From positions 1 through 64,000 of the forward strand of contig JAFWNG010000001.1 in the NCBI GenBank assembly GCA_017510405.1: 64,000 bases of DNA. Reading direction: 5' to 3'. This document shows, one piece after another, positions 9,301-18,263 of the stretch (its first letter is position 1; the number at the start of each line of letters is the position of its first letter). The position numbers and the translations under genes were made by a program. Below the pieces are notes generated by a model, which was not told where the DNA came from, searched no databases, and saw nothing but the letters and a program-made list of their open reading frames with translations. This DNA comes from Solobacterium sp. (GTDB taxonomy: Bacteria > Bacillota_I > Bacilli_A > Erysipelotrichales > Erysipelotrichaceae).

Positions 9301-10708
9301 TGAATTTATCTTTATAATACTCTGTCTCGACTATTCGGCGTTCCCAAAACTCATAGTGTTGCGATTCGTCAAGTCCATCCACAAAAATGACAATGTAGTT
9401 TTTGATAGTTATTTCATCTTCAGCAGAATTGATTTTGTCTTGAATTTCGCTTATATGTGCGGTGGTATCTAACGCTTGAAAAATAGAATCTCCTGAAGAG
9501 TGACCAGATAAAGCAAGAGTTTTTGTAAGAATTTGATTCCAGTCCTCGTCTTTTGAAATATCAGCAGCCTGGATTATTATCGGAATATGATGTGTACATT
9601 TCCAAAGACTAGCCGCCTCTGTAAGTACTCCTATGGTTTTTCCTGTTCCTGCATCTCCCAAGAAAACTTTCTTATTATCAATTACATAATCAAAAAGTTC
9701 AAAGCACTTATACCAATCATCTTCTATTGCTGACACCATGTCTGTAACAGCGTGAAAATGATTGTGGTATCTAAATGCCAGTATTGAGTCTTTTAGCTTG
9801 CTTTTTGCACAATGAAAATCAAGCCTAACACCAAAGGGATTATCATATATCTCATTACAGTCTTTAATGCGCAGCAGAACATCAGAAACGATTTTCCTTA
9901 GATCATCTGTGTATGCAATATCTGACATTATATCTGACACAACTGATTCATTGCATTCAAGTTTTTGAGTCAATAACAATAAATCATTCAGAGCTGATGA
10001 AAGTGCCTGTAGTTCAGAATCAATTCTGCTGACAGTATTATATTTTTCTAGCGCTAAATCCTTCGTTCCAAGGAAAGATACAATTGTGGAATGAATATGT
10101 CCTGGATTATATGTATCTGGCACATAGCTGGATTTCTTCCATCCATGAACGTTTCTATTATAGGTATCAAGCAAGAATTCTCTTGTTATTTCCTGATCTT
10201 CAAAATAATAATTTCTAATAGAATCGGAAGCAGGATACATGAGTTCGGCAGTAATTGTAGTTTCATCCCATAAATCGATGCTGCATTCCGGGTATTGATT
10301 ATTCAACTTGCATACCAAAGCTGTCCATTTATCGTCTTCAGAAGATTTGGACACCTGCTTACCATGTACCATTCTTTTGGAAGTCATGTCCTTTGGAATG
10401 CATATAATGTATTTTTTTAATGAAGGCCTAATTTTTATCGCCGTAAGAAAAGAGTTTTCGATCTGCTTAATTTGCGTAGTGCCAATTTTGCTTCTAAACC
10501 ACTTTGCCTGGACTCCAACGATGCCTCCAGTTGATAAAACTGCATAGGCTTCAACGCCGCCATCTCCGCCTTTTCCATTTACGGCATGCACTTCTACGCC
10601 ACTTTGACCATATTCTCGATTCACCCAGTTTTTGAACAATAAGACACACATGGTTTCAAAAGCATCATCTGGTGCTTCATTATGGGTATTAAATACATTC
10701 CAATCCAT
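6341..10708 (-). CDS. Avs-like STAND NTPase with N-terminal PD-(D/E)XK nuclease
   Basis: A 1455-aa multidomain protein. Residues 1-130 form a restriction-endonuclease-like fold: GKGGDGGVEAY (D49, E53) and GVQAKW (Q67, K69) give the D...E-x-K core of Mrr/Cap4-type nucleases. Residues ~340-620 are a STAND/NACHT-type ATPase: Walker A GDAGTGKT at 351-358, Walker B IVIFVDGLDE at 439-448, then FSARP. The remaining ~800 residues are helical and unlike any domain I can name, the place where Avs proteins recognise phage proteins. Known Avs proteins oligomerise on sensing a phage terminase or portal and then degrade DNA; by analogy this is a candidate abortive-infection defence gene. AAAGGAGGACACAT precedes the ATG. 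The gene is visibly A+T rich. Confidence 0.8.
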   Translation of the reverse strand: MDWNVFNTHNEAPDDAFETMCVLLFKNWVNREYGQSGVEVHAVNGKGGDGGVEAYAVLSTGGIVGVQAKWFRSKIGTTQIKQIENSFLTAIKIRPSLKKYIICIPKDMTSKRMVHGKQVSKSSEDDKWTALVCKLNNQYPECSIDLWDETTITAELMYPASDSIRNYYFEDQEITREFLLDTYNRNVHGWKKSSYVPDTYNPGHIHSTIVSFLGTKDLALEKYNTVSRIDSELQALSSALNDLLLLTQKLECNESVVSDIMSDIAYTDDLRKIVSDVLLRIKDCNEIYDNPFGVRLDFHCAKSKLKDSILAFRYHNHFHAVTDMVSAIEDDWYKCFELFDYVIDNKKVFLGDAGTGKTIGVLTEAASLWKCTHHIPIIIQAADISKDEDWNQILTKTLALSGHSSGDSIFQALDTTAHISEIQDKINSAEDEITIKNYIVIFVDGLDESQHYEFWERRIVETEYYKDKFTRIKFVFSARPYVLPEYYKKPYYTSIEYIPSSGDATVDDLFDTYIDFYNIDINGNEWIRDSLVSPISLRLFCEIYRGKKIDELQRNSVIITELYKNKLALMEKEFTERHHLPLPTNIIHQSAAALSSAFKCRSELTLEDITTLFENIALENIVVILSFLAEHGMIYKVIRQTDDILKPSEEIYKWGSQPAADYLLAANLCNNLIAGKEVNGQYSTGTLEMLSVLLLEKEGKFVFEYPSFKVSLDNPVLFDLECFALTRVTPMVAVKFSDRVLKLMSFSPLELHLVVNQLILPVSRMNNHPLGPMLLDKYLRGFPNAATRDIWWSIPSYLRDAYDKSWYSNEAVNLDTYQLKDKDPYNGLPLVYAWRLTSVENEIRNECRIALSRWGLNNDVRFFELLRICSDVNDPQMVSDLFSIALGIALNSAVSDEYLQNTGQWILNNVFSPDGLKKYCDASVRYYAKSIVEIAEKHDILLSGFERVKLPYQYDIDLLPIAVEASSANRMSGYSEINYDLARYVLCDHINGGFLEKNWKTKSLPTETTEMINRYKERYGLIDLGSDGLIISTAYQFLLNNGWTEQEFVNKPTYDGVDSYIRRTYYQADHGSQSTVMSVAEKYVWCARNAILAFYADHIPYYDSEAGFQMIDDYGKLDGYEIPLESLMVKEHIDSLGAWRHTSKLATISDKSGSVDSIEKWMQYGPLPNFQEWIRDNDSNTLLYSATRIENEEDGISEAVYVSSGMVKEMELLAFIENVDKDRDICASELINAESFHSGVDSYLYCTPIEICGIPSKKDCYDSIIVSDGTTLVTAFKALTRCVGSFTGDPGEKEFIIPSKKMREVTGITYGDGYYYKDMHGKEVAHFEESGNPWKTHQDSLLVDEEVLRNALNSSGYKMFWLFRIIRRATYKYIEMHPEMRRQADHTYIVWENDNNDIVWKQLREPDHEDWNISILNDKHTEERSELMALIKAYSTAEDEHPDTCIPLEPEDSIC

Positions 10709-10778
10709 ATGTGTCCTCCTTTAATTAAGAACTGCTCATACTAGCAAACCTAAGCACCCTATTATCATAATTTAGTGA

Positions 10779-12620
10779 TTAGGACAAACTTGATCCGAAC
10801 TGTTCTATTGTGTTTTCAGCAGTTCTGTCTGCGATTTTCTTGCCCATTGCATTCTCAATAAGATTGAGAAGCTTCTTAGCACGATCAACAAAATATGTGT
10901 CAAAATCATTTGCCACAAGTGCATTGTAATCCACAAGATGAGACTCTATTCTTTCGCGCAGAACATCTTCGGTCAGCCCAGCGACTTTTTTCATGATTCT
11001 CGCCGTATAAATACTCGGTGCATCTCCACCGATTGCACGATTCGTTTCCGGTAAGATCGGAGTTTTATTTACGATAGAATTGTATTTCTGCCGTTTAATA
11101 TGCTGTTCCTCGCAATACTTCTGCGGGAAGATATGATGAATGTCCGGTGACTCAATCATGCTGTTAACAAGATCAATAGTTGTATCATTCATAAAGTCAC
11201 GGCAATGTTCTTTATAAAGCAACGCCATAACCCCTTTATAAGCGGCACTTAGTCTGCTTTGCATTGTAAGTAAACGCGTTGAGGAGAAGAATGCCGCATT
11301 AACTGTACGATTGAGAGATACTTTTCCAAGAACATCATTCACAACATCTTCTATATCATTTGCATATCGTGTTTCGTTTGCACCACCGTACATTTCCCCG
11401 AAAATGCCACACCAATACCAACGACTCAGAATCTTGGTAGTATTTGGTTCATTACACTTGCTTTTCCCAAGATATGCGCATATTGCCGCAAGAGGAATAA
11501 GCTGAGTCGGATAGGGCAGGTCCCTCTGCCTGAAAACATACTGATACTTCAGTAAGAACTCTCTGGCAATTTTAAAACCTTGCAGCACTATTGCCTTATT
11601 TGAATCATAATCTTCAAATGGAAGGCCTAAAACATCACGTTTCTTGCAACTTACCATACCAGAGGTGCCATTTACCTTGTTCACGTAACTTGTATATAAA
11701 GTTACAGTAGTAAGAAAAGCGGTTTCGTCGATTCCATTAAGGAGATCCGTGTTTAACGTATCTCCCTCACCACGAATTACTGATCTGCATTTGACCCAAT
11801 CTTCTCGAAGATTGAACTCCTGTGTTGCATAGGATGCTGTTACAAGTTCAAACACAGTAAGCGGTACACCACCAGTATTCACATTCTCAAACACCTTACA
11901 CACAGCTTCACGAGGTGTACTTTTATCCAATGTGATCACAGGAAGCTTATATCCAGTGATAGTATCAATAACATCACTTTTAAACTGGTTATAGATTGCC
12001 ATTGCTTCAGCTGTTTTTTGTGGGTCTCCTGCCATTGCATAATGAAGAACATAACCCGTACACCAGTCAGTTAATTCGCTAGAGTGGAAAACCAAATTGA
12101 GTGGAAAAAACTGCAGCTCATATTCTTTATCTCGATCAGACAAATCAAGAATAACGTCCCGATCAAAATTTTCTTTTAGCTTTTTGTCTGAAGGAATAGA
12201 CAGCACCGCTTCAACTCTATCTTCGTTTTCATCCAGACATTTTTTCATATCCAAATAATAATATCGCTGGATTGCAGCCTTCTTCTCAGTAACTGTTCTT
12301 ACAGGCTTATTGTCATAAACTGCTTGATACATTGAAGTAAGTCGTTGTTGACCATCGAGAATCAAATACTCAGGAATTTCTGTCGTTGATCCTACTCCCT
12401 CCAATGTCCGGTAGCGAAATTTTATATCCGGGTTACCATATTGCAGACGCATGATTGCTCCCATAGGATATCCCTGTGAGAGACTCGCTAGTATACCTCT
12501 TATGCGATCATCATCCCATGTCCAGTCCCGTTGAAACTCCGGGAGTTGTATTTTGCCAATACTGGCTTCCAAAAGAAGTTGACTCAAATTAGTATCAACG
12601 GAACTCGGTGCAATAACCAT
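10779..12620 (-). CDS. DUF262 / HNH (DUF1524) nuclease, GmrSD-like
   Basis: A 613-aa protein with an N-terminal DUF262 domain: PEFQRDWTWDDDRIRGIL near residue 27 and DGQQR at 89-93, the nucleotide-hydrolysing motif of this family. Near residue 495 the segment IHHIFPQKY followed by an Asn-rich stretch is a DUF1524 His-Me (HNH) nuclease. This is the domain order of fused GmrSD/BrxU-type enzymes that cleave modified phage DNA. It lies 23 nt after the type III Res gene and 70 nt before the STAND gene on the same strand, so it is probably transcribed with the restriction cassette. It would add a barrier against phages whose modified DNA escapes Res. Substrate preference cannot be read from sequence. 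Confidence 0.85.
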   Translation of the reverse strand: MVIAPSSVDTNLSQLLLEASIGKIQLPEFQRDWTWDDDRIRGILASLSQGYPMGAIMRLQYGNPDIKFRYRTLEGVGSTTEIPEYLILDGQQRLTSMYQAVYDNKPVRTVTEKKAAIQRYYYLDMKKCLDENEDRVEAVLSIPSDKKLKENFDRDVILDLSDRDKEYELQFFPLNLVFHSSELTDWCTGYVLHYAMAGDPQKTAEAMAIYNQFKSDVIDTITGYKLPVITLDKSTPREAVCKVFENVNTGGVPLTVFELVTASYATQEFNLREDWVKCRSVIRGEGDTLNTDLLNGIDETAFLTTVTLYTSYVNKVNGTSGMVSCKKRDVLGLPFEDYDSNKAIVLQGFKIAREFLLKYQYVFRQRDLPYPTQLIPLAAICAYLGKSKCNEPNTTKILSRWYWCGIFGEMYGGANETRYANDIEDVVNDVLGKVSLNRTVNAAFFSSTRLLTMQSRLSAAYKGVMALLYKEHCRDFMNDTTIDLVNSMIESPDIHHIFPQKYCEEQHIKRQKYNSIVNKTPILPETNRAIGGDAPSIYTARIMKKVAGLTEDVLRERIESHLVDYNALVANDFDTYFVDRAKKLLNLIENAMGKKIADRTAENTIEQFGSSLS

Positions 12621-12643
12621 GATAATATACCGTTCCTTTCTAT

Positions 12644-15600
12644 TTACAGGCTCTCCATGATGTTCAACAAACTCTGATAACTGTCAACATCATGGTAAAC
12701 CACATCCTCAGTGGACAACTCATTAAAGAGTTTTTTTGCACACTTAATCTTTGCCTGTTCAATAGGCTTCAGATTAAGGGATTCCATCGTTCCTTTGGTT
12801 TCTGCAATGAAGAAAATGTGCTTAACAGTCCCCTTATTAAATGCTATCGCCCAGTCAGGAGAGTAGTTTCCGACCGGTGTAGGAATTGAGAAGCCCTTTG
12901 GCAGCTTAGCATAAACGCAAACTTCCTCTGCCAAATCCAGATCCTGCGCAAAGACACGTTCACGGCTTTGGCCATCTTTGGCATAGCCGTCCGTAAAAAC
13001 ATAATCCTGAATGCTCTTTTTTGCGCGGTACGCACGGTTGAAGTCTGTATTTTTTTCTGCTGTAAAAATGGCGCTGTCGTATGTACCTTCAGTCCGGTTA
13101 TAAGTAATCTGCTCTACTATCATCGTAGCCTTCTGCTCATTGATCAACCGAATTGCCTTAGTGATAAATTCCTCCGGATTGTCCTGGAACATGGCAAATG
13201 TATATGGCCTGATACCCTGTAATATTCTGGCTACTGTCCGTCGTGTCAATTTTGCACCTTCCGCAATTTTGCCAACAAGGTCGTATTTTACGAGACTTCC
13301 TTCTGCGCGCTGCAAAGTATAGGTCTGACTTTTTTCAGCCACAAATGCTGCGCCGCTCTTTAGTTTTTCAGAGTCCCATTCTCGCCCCTGTTCACCAGTA
13401 GTAACTGTATACTGCAGTTTGGCAACAAACATCTTTTCATCGATATGTGTAATAGCCTTTCGAATCAGTTCCTCGCTATCAAACTCAACCGTATAGGCAT
13501 ATTTGTGGTTGATATAGTTCCACAATGTCTGAAACTCCTTCTTGTAGAAGTTGTCATTCAGTGAATTTTCCTGAATCTTGGTATCATGACCATCTTTGAT
13601 CATGTCATCAAGGGCATGTTCATCAAAAACGCTCTGGATCAGTGCATGTACTCCATCAGTAATATCTTTACAACTTTCAGGCACTAGAGCCAGACTGTCA
13701 TTTGCAAGATCAGCCCGATATTGATCAGTAATATGATCATTTTCATCGATGTAATCATTCTTAATGAGATAACGGTAAATATCACGACCTTGCTTATCTG
13801 TTACGGTTACTTCGTTACCATCAATTATTATGGTCTTCCCAATGAAGTAATCCGGTGTAGCCTTGGAAGGACGTTCATACAGGTCATCCCGGATCCCCTT
13901 CTGAAGATCAGCCACAAAGTCTTTATAACCATCAGAAGCAATAACCGTCAGCTGGTTAATCTGCTGCACTTGCGTTCCCAACGTATCTACATCCATTCGA
14001 TCACCGTTCTGATTTACACATAGACGCAGACCGCGCCCAACCTCTTGGCGCTTTTGTGTTGGAGAACTACCTCCGTGCTTCAGCGTGCAGATTTGGAAAA
14101 CGTTCGGATTATCCCAACCTTCACGAAGTGCTGAGTGAGAGAAGATAAATCGCACTGGATTACCGAAGGACAGCAATCGCTCCTTATCCTTTAAAATCAA
14201 ATCATAGGCTGAAATATCATCGCTTTCATCGCTGCCACGTTTCAAGGAACTATCCACCTTGTGGCCTTTTTTATCGATACTGAAATAACCTGCATGAGTA
14301 TCATGAACCTCAATGCCGCGTAAATACTGCTCATAAGGTGTGTTAAATAATGTAAGATATTCATTCAGAATGTCTGTATATTCCTGCTCAAATATCTCAC
14401 CATATTCGGAGTTGATTTCATTACCGTCTTCATCATATTTACGATACTTAGCTACTTCATCGATAAAAAACAATGATAGTGTTTTGATGCCTTTATCGTA
14501 AAGTTCCTTCTCCTTTTCAAAATGAGAACGTATAGTTTCACGAATCTGCACTCGCCGTAGATCCTTTTCTGATACATCCCCTGTGACCTCGCCAACGTGA
14601 ATAACCTCACCATTAGTAAAAGAAACTGTTTTCCCAATCGGATCAATTTCATTAATATGATATCCTCGGTACTGTTCCATACCCTTAGATAGCGAGTATA
14701 GATCATCGTCCACACCTACGATTCTAGTTTCACGGTTTATGGACTTGTTGTAACTTACCTCAAATTCAATACGTGCCATAGGAGGCTTGTTTGGTGAAAT
14801 AACAATGCCTTCCAAGAAAAGATACTTATCAGTTCCGCGCAGATTCTTTATATCGAAGCCCTTGACCTCAATTCGCTTTACCAGCCGCTTATTATAAGCG
14901 TCCAACGCATCTAAAACATAAACCAGTGTATGATGCTGCTTATGCGTTGCAGAATAATTCAAGCAGAAGAGTGGATTAAACCTCTTGACGCCAGCCTGAG
15001 TAGCAGCTCCACCCATCTTCTGAGGCTCATCCATGATCACAATGGGCCTGTTTGCAGCGATAACATCTATCGGCCGACGGCTTCCGAAATCATCACGCTC
15101 AGAATTGATGATCTTAGAGACACTATTTTTCTTACTCTCGTTAAAGGTTGAATTAAATGCCTGAATATTGATAATCATGACATTGATATCCGCGCTCTGA
15201 CTGAAACTATCAATCTGTGTCAGATTCTTTGAGTCATATACGAAGTAACGGGCCTTTTTTCCGTAGTACTCCATGAAATGCTCTTCCATAGTTTCGAAGC
15301 TCTTCTTAACTCCTTCGCGAATTGCAATGCTCGGCACGACTACGATAAACTTGCTCCATCCATACTGCTTATTCAGTTCAAACATTGTCTTGATATAGAC
15401 GTAGGTTTTACCCGTGCCAGTCTCCATTTCCACATCAAGAGAACACGCTCCGAGTCCACCGCTGGCTATCGTTTCAGCGAGCTTGATATTATTCCTGGTC
15501 TGTATTCGGTGGATATTGTTCAAAAGCTGCCCAAATTCCAACTGTACACGTGCATTAGCAAAACCCATGAACAGCTCTTCATCAGACCTATTCCAGTTAA

Positions 15601-15739
15601 GGATATTCCGCTCTATATTGACATCTCGGCGGTAGGTAAAGTGATCATTAAACGGTTGGCCAGCAAAAACACCTACCACACTGTCAACAGCCTCGGTTTG
15701 ATAAGGCTGTATAGTGAATTTGAATTTCATGTCTGCCAT
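12644..15739 (-). CDS. Type III restriction enzyme Res subunit (helicase-nuclease)
   Basis: A 1031-aa DEAD/DEAH-type superfamily 2 translocase. Walker A METGTGKT around residues 105-112, DEPQ box in IVIMDEPQKMGG (~235), motif VI-like region QKRQEVGRGLRLCVN. The C-terminal 120 residues end with a PD-(D/E)XK-like strand (PDWAIAF ... FFIAETKG) where the endonuclease of Res subunits sits. Res needs Mod to recognise sites, and Mod is encoded two genes upstream. The ATG follows GAGGGAGATATATAACT and lies 2 nt from the stop of the PUA-like gene, so the two are co-translated. Length is in the normal Res range. Confidence 0.9.
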   Translation of the reverse strand: MADMKFKFTIQPYQTEAVDSVVGVFAGQPFNDHFTYRRDVNIERNILNWNRSDEELFMGFANARVQLEFGQLLNNIHRIQTRNNIKLAETIASGGLGACSLDVEMETGTGKTYVYIKTMFELNKQYGWSKFIVVVPSIAIREGVKKSFETMEEHFMEYYGKKARYFVYDSKNLTQIDSFSQSADINVMIINIQAFNSTFNESKKNSVSKIINSERDDFGSRRPIDVIAANRPIVIMDEPQKMGGAATQAGVKRFNPLFCLNYSATHKQHHTLVYVLDALDAYNKRLVKRIEVKGFDIKNLRGTDKYLFLEGIVISPNKPPMARIEFEVSYNKSINRETRIVGVDDDLYSLSKGMEQYRGYHINEIDPIGKTVSFTNGEVIHVGEVTGDVSEKDLRRVQIRETIRSHFEKEKELYDKGIKTLSLFFIDEVAKYRKYDEDGNEINSEYGEIFEQEYTDILNEYLTLFNTPYEQYLRGIEVHDTHAGYFSIDKKGHKVDSSLKRGSDESDDISAYDLILKDKERLLSFGNPVRFIFSHSALREGWDNPNVFQICTLKHGGSSPTQKRQEVGRGLRLCVNQNGDRMDVDTLGTQVQQINQLTVIASDGYKDFVADLQKGIRDDLYERPSKATPDYFIGKTIIIDGNEVTVTDKQGRDIYRYLIKNDYIDENDHITDQYRADLANDSLALVPESCKDITDGVHALIQSVFDEHALDDMIKDGHDTKIQENSLNDNFYKKEFQTLWNYINHKYAYTVEFDSEELIRKAITHIDEKMFVAKLQYTVTTGEQGREWDSEKLKSGAAFVAEKSQTYTLQRAEGSLVKYDLVGKIAEGAKLTRRTVARILQGIRPYTFAMFQDNPEEFITKAIRLINEQKATMIVEQITYNRTEGTYDSAIFTAEKNTDFNRAYRAKKSIQDYVFTDGYAKDGQSRERVFAQDLDLAEEVCVYAKLPKGFSIPTPVGNYSPDWAIAFNKGTVKHIFFIAETKGTMESLNLKPIEQAKIKCAKKLFNELSTEDVVYHDVDSYQSLLNIMESL

Positions 15740-15741
15740 AG

Positions 15742-16221
15742 TTATATATCTCCCTCATGGTTTATCTGCGCCACTGTAAGTATCTCTTCTTCTTGCCTCA
15801 CCTTAAAAACAGTTCTGAATGCACCGAGAGAATACTGAGTTGATTGCGAGAACAAACTTCGAGAGATCCCTTCCTTTAATACTTCTATCCTTCGCACGTG
15901 AGGATACATTCTATCAGCCTCAAATCGATAATCGCCTACAATTCGTGCTAACAGAAATTCTTTGGCATTCAAGTTAGGGACTAATACGAAATCGCCCTTC
16001 TGCATTTCACGACAAAATGAATATAGTTGACCTGCCCAGTTTGAAATAGTGGTCCTGGCTGCAGGATTTTTTTCCTTGATGACAAGCTCCTTGAAATCCT
16101 CTCTGTTTATTAACCCACTCAGATCTAAGCGATATCCATCCCATCCCATGAAAACATCGCTGAATTTCCGAACTTCATCATAATCTTTTCCGTGTTTTCC
16201 CGACCTACAAACCCAAATCAT
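15742..16221 (-). CDS. Small PUA/EVE-like protein within the restriction cassette
   Basis: A 159-aa protein resembling the N-terminal domain found on some Mrr-type and modification-dependent restriction enzymes: an initial WVCRSG strand, an FxGWDGYRLDLSG segment, then QLYSFCREMQKGDFVLVPNL and ARIVGDYRF. This strand pattern is that of PUA/EVE-like folds that bind modified bases. It is placed between mod and res, which is unusual for a two-gene type III system. It may help discriminate modified DNA or regulate Res, but no catalytic residues are visible. Confidence in the fold is moderate. Confidence 0.55.
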   Translation of the reverse strand: MIWVCRSGKHGKDYDEVRKFSDVFMGWDGYRLDLSGLINREDFKELVIKEKNPAARTTISNWAGQLYSFCREMQKGDFVLVPNLNAKEFLLARIVGDYRFEADRMYPHVRRIEVLKEGISRSLFSQSTQYSLGAFRTVFKVRQEEEILTVAQINHEGDI

Positions 16222-16268
16222 ATTTCATCCCTTTCATTTCAACTCCGGGGGAGTAATAGTTTTTCATC

Positions 16269-18263
16269 TTACAACACTTTCCTCTGAGTCTTAGGGCTAT
16301 ATGTTTCGAAAATCTGCTCAAAGTTGGTGGCAACACTGTCACTAGCCATGCCACTATCACGGAATACTGCATAGAAAGGATGCTTCTGCGCGATAGCCTT
16401 TACAGTTTCCTCATTCACATCCTTATCAAAGCAGGCAATAAGATACCCATCTGCCACGGAGAAGACCTTTTTACCAGCAATAGTGATTTCTTCAATCTTT
16501 GAAGAAAGCATAACACCCAGATCAAGCATAACTTGGAAAAGCAGATCTTCTGGTGTTCTGTCCTTCTTGATATTTTCTGCAAAGAGTTCCATCTGTCCTT
16601 GGTTGTAGTCCGCAGGTCGATAGTAGATATCTTCCATGTTGGAAGAATCCACGCGAAAGACCCGGAAGCCAATATCCAGATCTGATGTGATTAGCGGAGC
16701 ATCATCCCGAATTTTCTTTCCAGCACGACGGATCCGTTCCTCACCAACATCACATATAGTTTTATAGCCGGCCTTAAATGTTGCACTACCTTCTGCGGCT
16801 TTTTCAGGAAGCTGAACCATGATGAACTTCCGATGTCCACCATCTTTCGCATTAAGCCACATTGTAGCGTGTGCCGTCGTAGCGGATCCCGAGAAAAAAT
16901 CCATTATGATACTGTCATTAGTGTTTCTGTAAGAGGCCAGAAGCTTGATGAGCAATCTCGTTGGTTTCGGATAATCCATCATTTTTTGCACACCGAAAAG
17001 AAGACGGAGTTCTTCATCTGCATCTTCATTAGAGCCCCAACCAGAACTTGAAAGATTGTTGATATCAACATCGTCTTTGTGGGAGACATCAGAATCATCA
17101 CCAATCCTCGGGAGTAAGTCTTTCATCGTCTTGTTCCGAACATCCGTAACAATTCTACGAAGATAAAGATCACGTGTGATGTATAGTTCACCTTTTTCTG
17201 CATACTCCGCCATAGCTGGTTGGGAATATCTCCAATTTCCTTCTAGCACCAACGTTTCTGCCAAACGCCCATTTTTTATGACTAAGTCGGAATGTAAAAC
17301 AATGCTCATAGTGGTATCACTTATCTCCGATCCCTTTGCCATAAAAAAGTTCTTTTCTTTATACTTGCTCTCTATCCCTGCAGGAATAGTCCGCAGTTCT
17401 CTCTTGTTAACAGCATTAATACAAGGATAAGTCTCGGCACTGTCGTTGATTTCACCAATTAGCCCTTCAAACATGTCGCTGTTTCTGCAGTAGACTAGAA
17501 CATATTCTTTTATATTGGTAACAGCTTTCGAAAGGAAAGAACCTTTCTTTTTCTTTTCCCAAACAAGTTGGGCAACAAAATTCTGCTTACCAAACACCTC
17601 ATCAGCGATTTTCTTGAGGTTCTCCTGCTCATTATCATCAATGGATATGAAAATCACGCCATCATCCGATAGAAGGTCCTTTGCAAAACGGAGGCGGGGA
17701 TAGAGCATATTTAGCCAATCCGTATGGAAACGACCATTACTCTCCAGGTTCTGCACAAGGCGATTACCATCGTCATCAAACTGACCGCTCTCAGAAAGAT
17801 AGTCATCTTTTCCCTGCGCAAAATCGTCTTCATAAATGAAATCAGTCCCTGTATTATAAGGAGGATCAATGTAAATGACTTTGATTTTTCCAAGATATGT
17901 TTCCTGAAGTAATTTCAGTGCATCAAGATTATCGCCCTCAATATAGATATTCTCAGTATCAATACTACCCGGTGTACCGTCCCGCCCAACAGATTTCTCA
18001 CGAACAAGACGTAACGTCTTGGTGATTGGCTGGTTAGCAAGAATGACAGACTTTCTCTTATCCGGCCATGTAAATTGATACCGTTCCTGTGGTCCTTCAA
18101 CAATAGTCGAAGAAATTTCCTGGCGCAATACATCCACGTCAATGGCACGGATAACCTCACCATTTGCATCAATCGTTTCAGTAACGGCGTTCGGGAATAA
18201 TTCGGCTAGCTTTTTATAGTTTTCTTCAGCCAAATCAGGCGTATGCATCTTAAGGTTTTCCAT
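16269..18263 (-). CDS. Type III DNA methyltransferase Mod (adenine-specific)
   Basis: A 664-aa beta-class N6-adenine methyltransferase. Motif IV DPPY is at residues 133-136 (YIDPPYNTGTDFIYEDDF) and motif I (FSGSATTAHA) comes later, near residue 460, the order DPPY then FxGxx that defines this class. The intervening ~300 residues are the target-recognition region. It methylates the recognition site on host DNA and is needed for Res to find sites. It overlaps the end of the DUF4391 gene by 14 nt. Ordered after helicase and DUF4391 and before the PUA-like and Res genes. Confidence 0.93.
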   Translation of the reverse strand: MENLKMHTPDLAEENYKKLAELFPNAVTETIDANGEVIRAIDVDVLRQEISSTIVEGPQERYQFTWPDKRKSVILANQPITKTLRLVREKSVGRDGTPGSIDTENIYIEGDNLDALKLLQETYLGKIKVIYIDPPYNTGTDFIYEDDFAQGKDDYLSESGQFDDDGNRLVQNLESNGRFHTDWLNMLYPRLRFAKDLLSDDGVIFISIDDNEQENLKKIADEVFGKQNFVAQLVWEKKKKGSFLSKAVTNIKEYVLVYCRNSDMFEGLIGEINDSAETYPCINAVNKRELRTIPAGIESKYKEKNFFMAKGSEISDTTMSIVLHSDLVIKNGRLAETLVLEGNWRYSQPAMAEYAEKGELYITRDLYLRRIVTDVRNKTMKDLLPRIGDDSDVSHKDDVDINNLSSSGWGSNEDADEELRLLFGVQKMMDYPKPTRLLIKLLASYRNTNDSIIMDFFSGSATTAHATMWLNAKDGGHRKFIMVQLPEKAAEGSATFKAGYKTICDVGEERIRRAGKKIRDDAPLITSDLDIGFRVFRVDSSNMEDIYYRPADYNQGQMELFAENIKKDRTPEDLLFQVMLDLGVMLSSKIEEITIAGKKVFSVADGYLIACFDKDVNEETVKAIAQKHPFYAVFRDSGMASDSVATNFEQIFETYSPKTQRKVL

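Noticed and set aside
4141-10781. Shared 13-mer AATTTAGTGATTA at 4141-4153 and 10769-10781 as possible att repeats
   Set aside because: In 64 kb of A+T-rich sequence many 13-nt matches are expected by chance, and neither copy resembles the 50376 junction.
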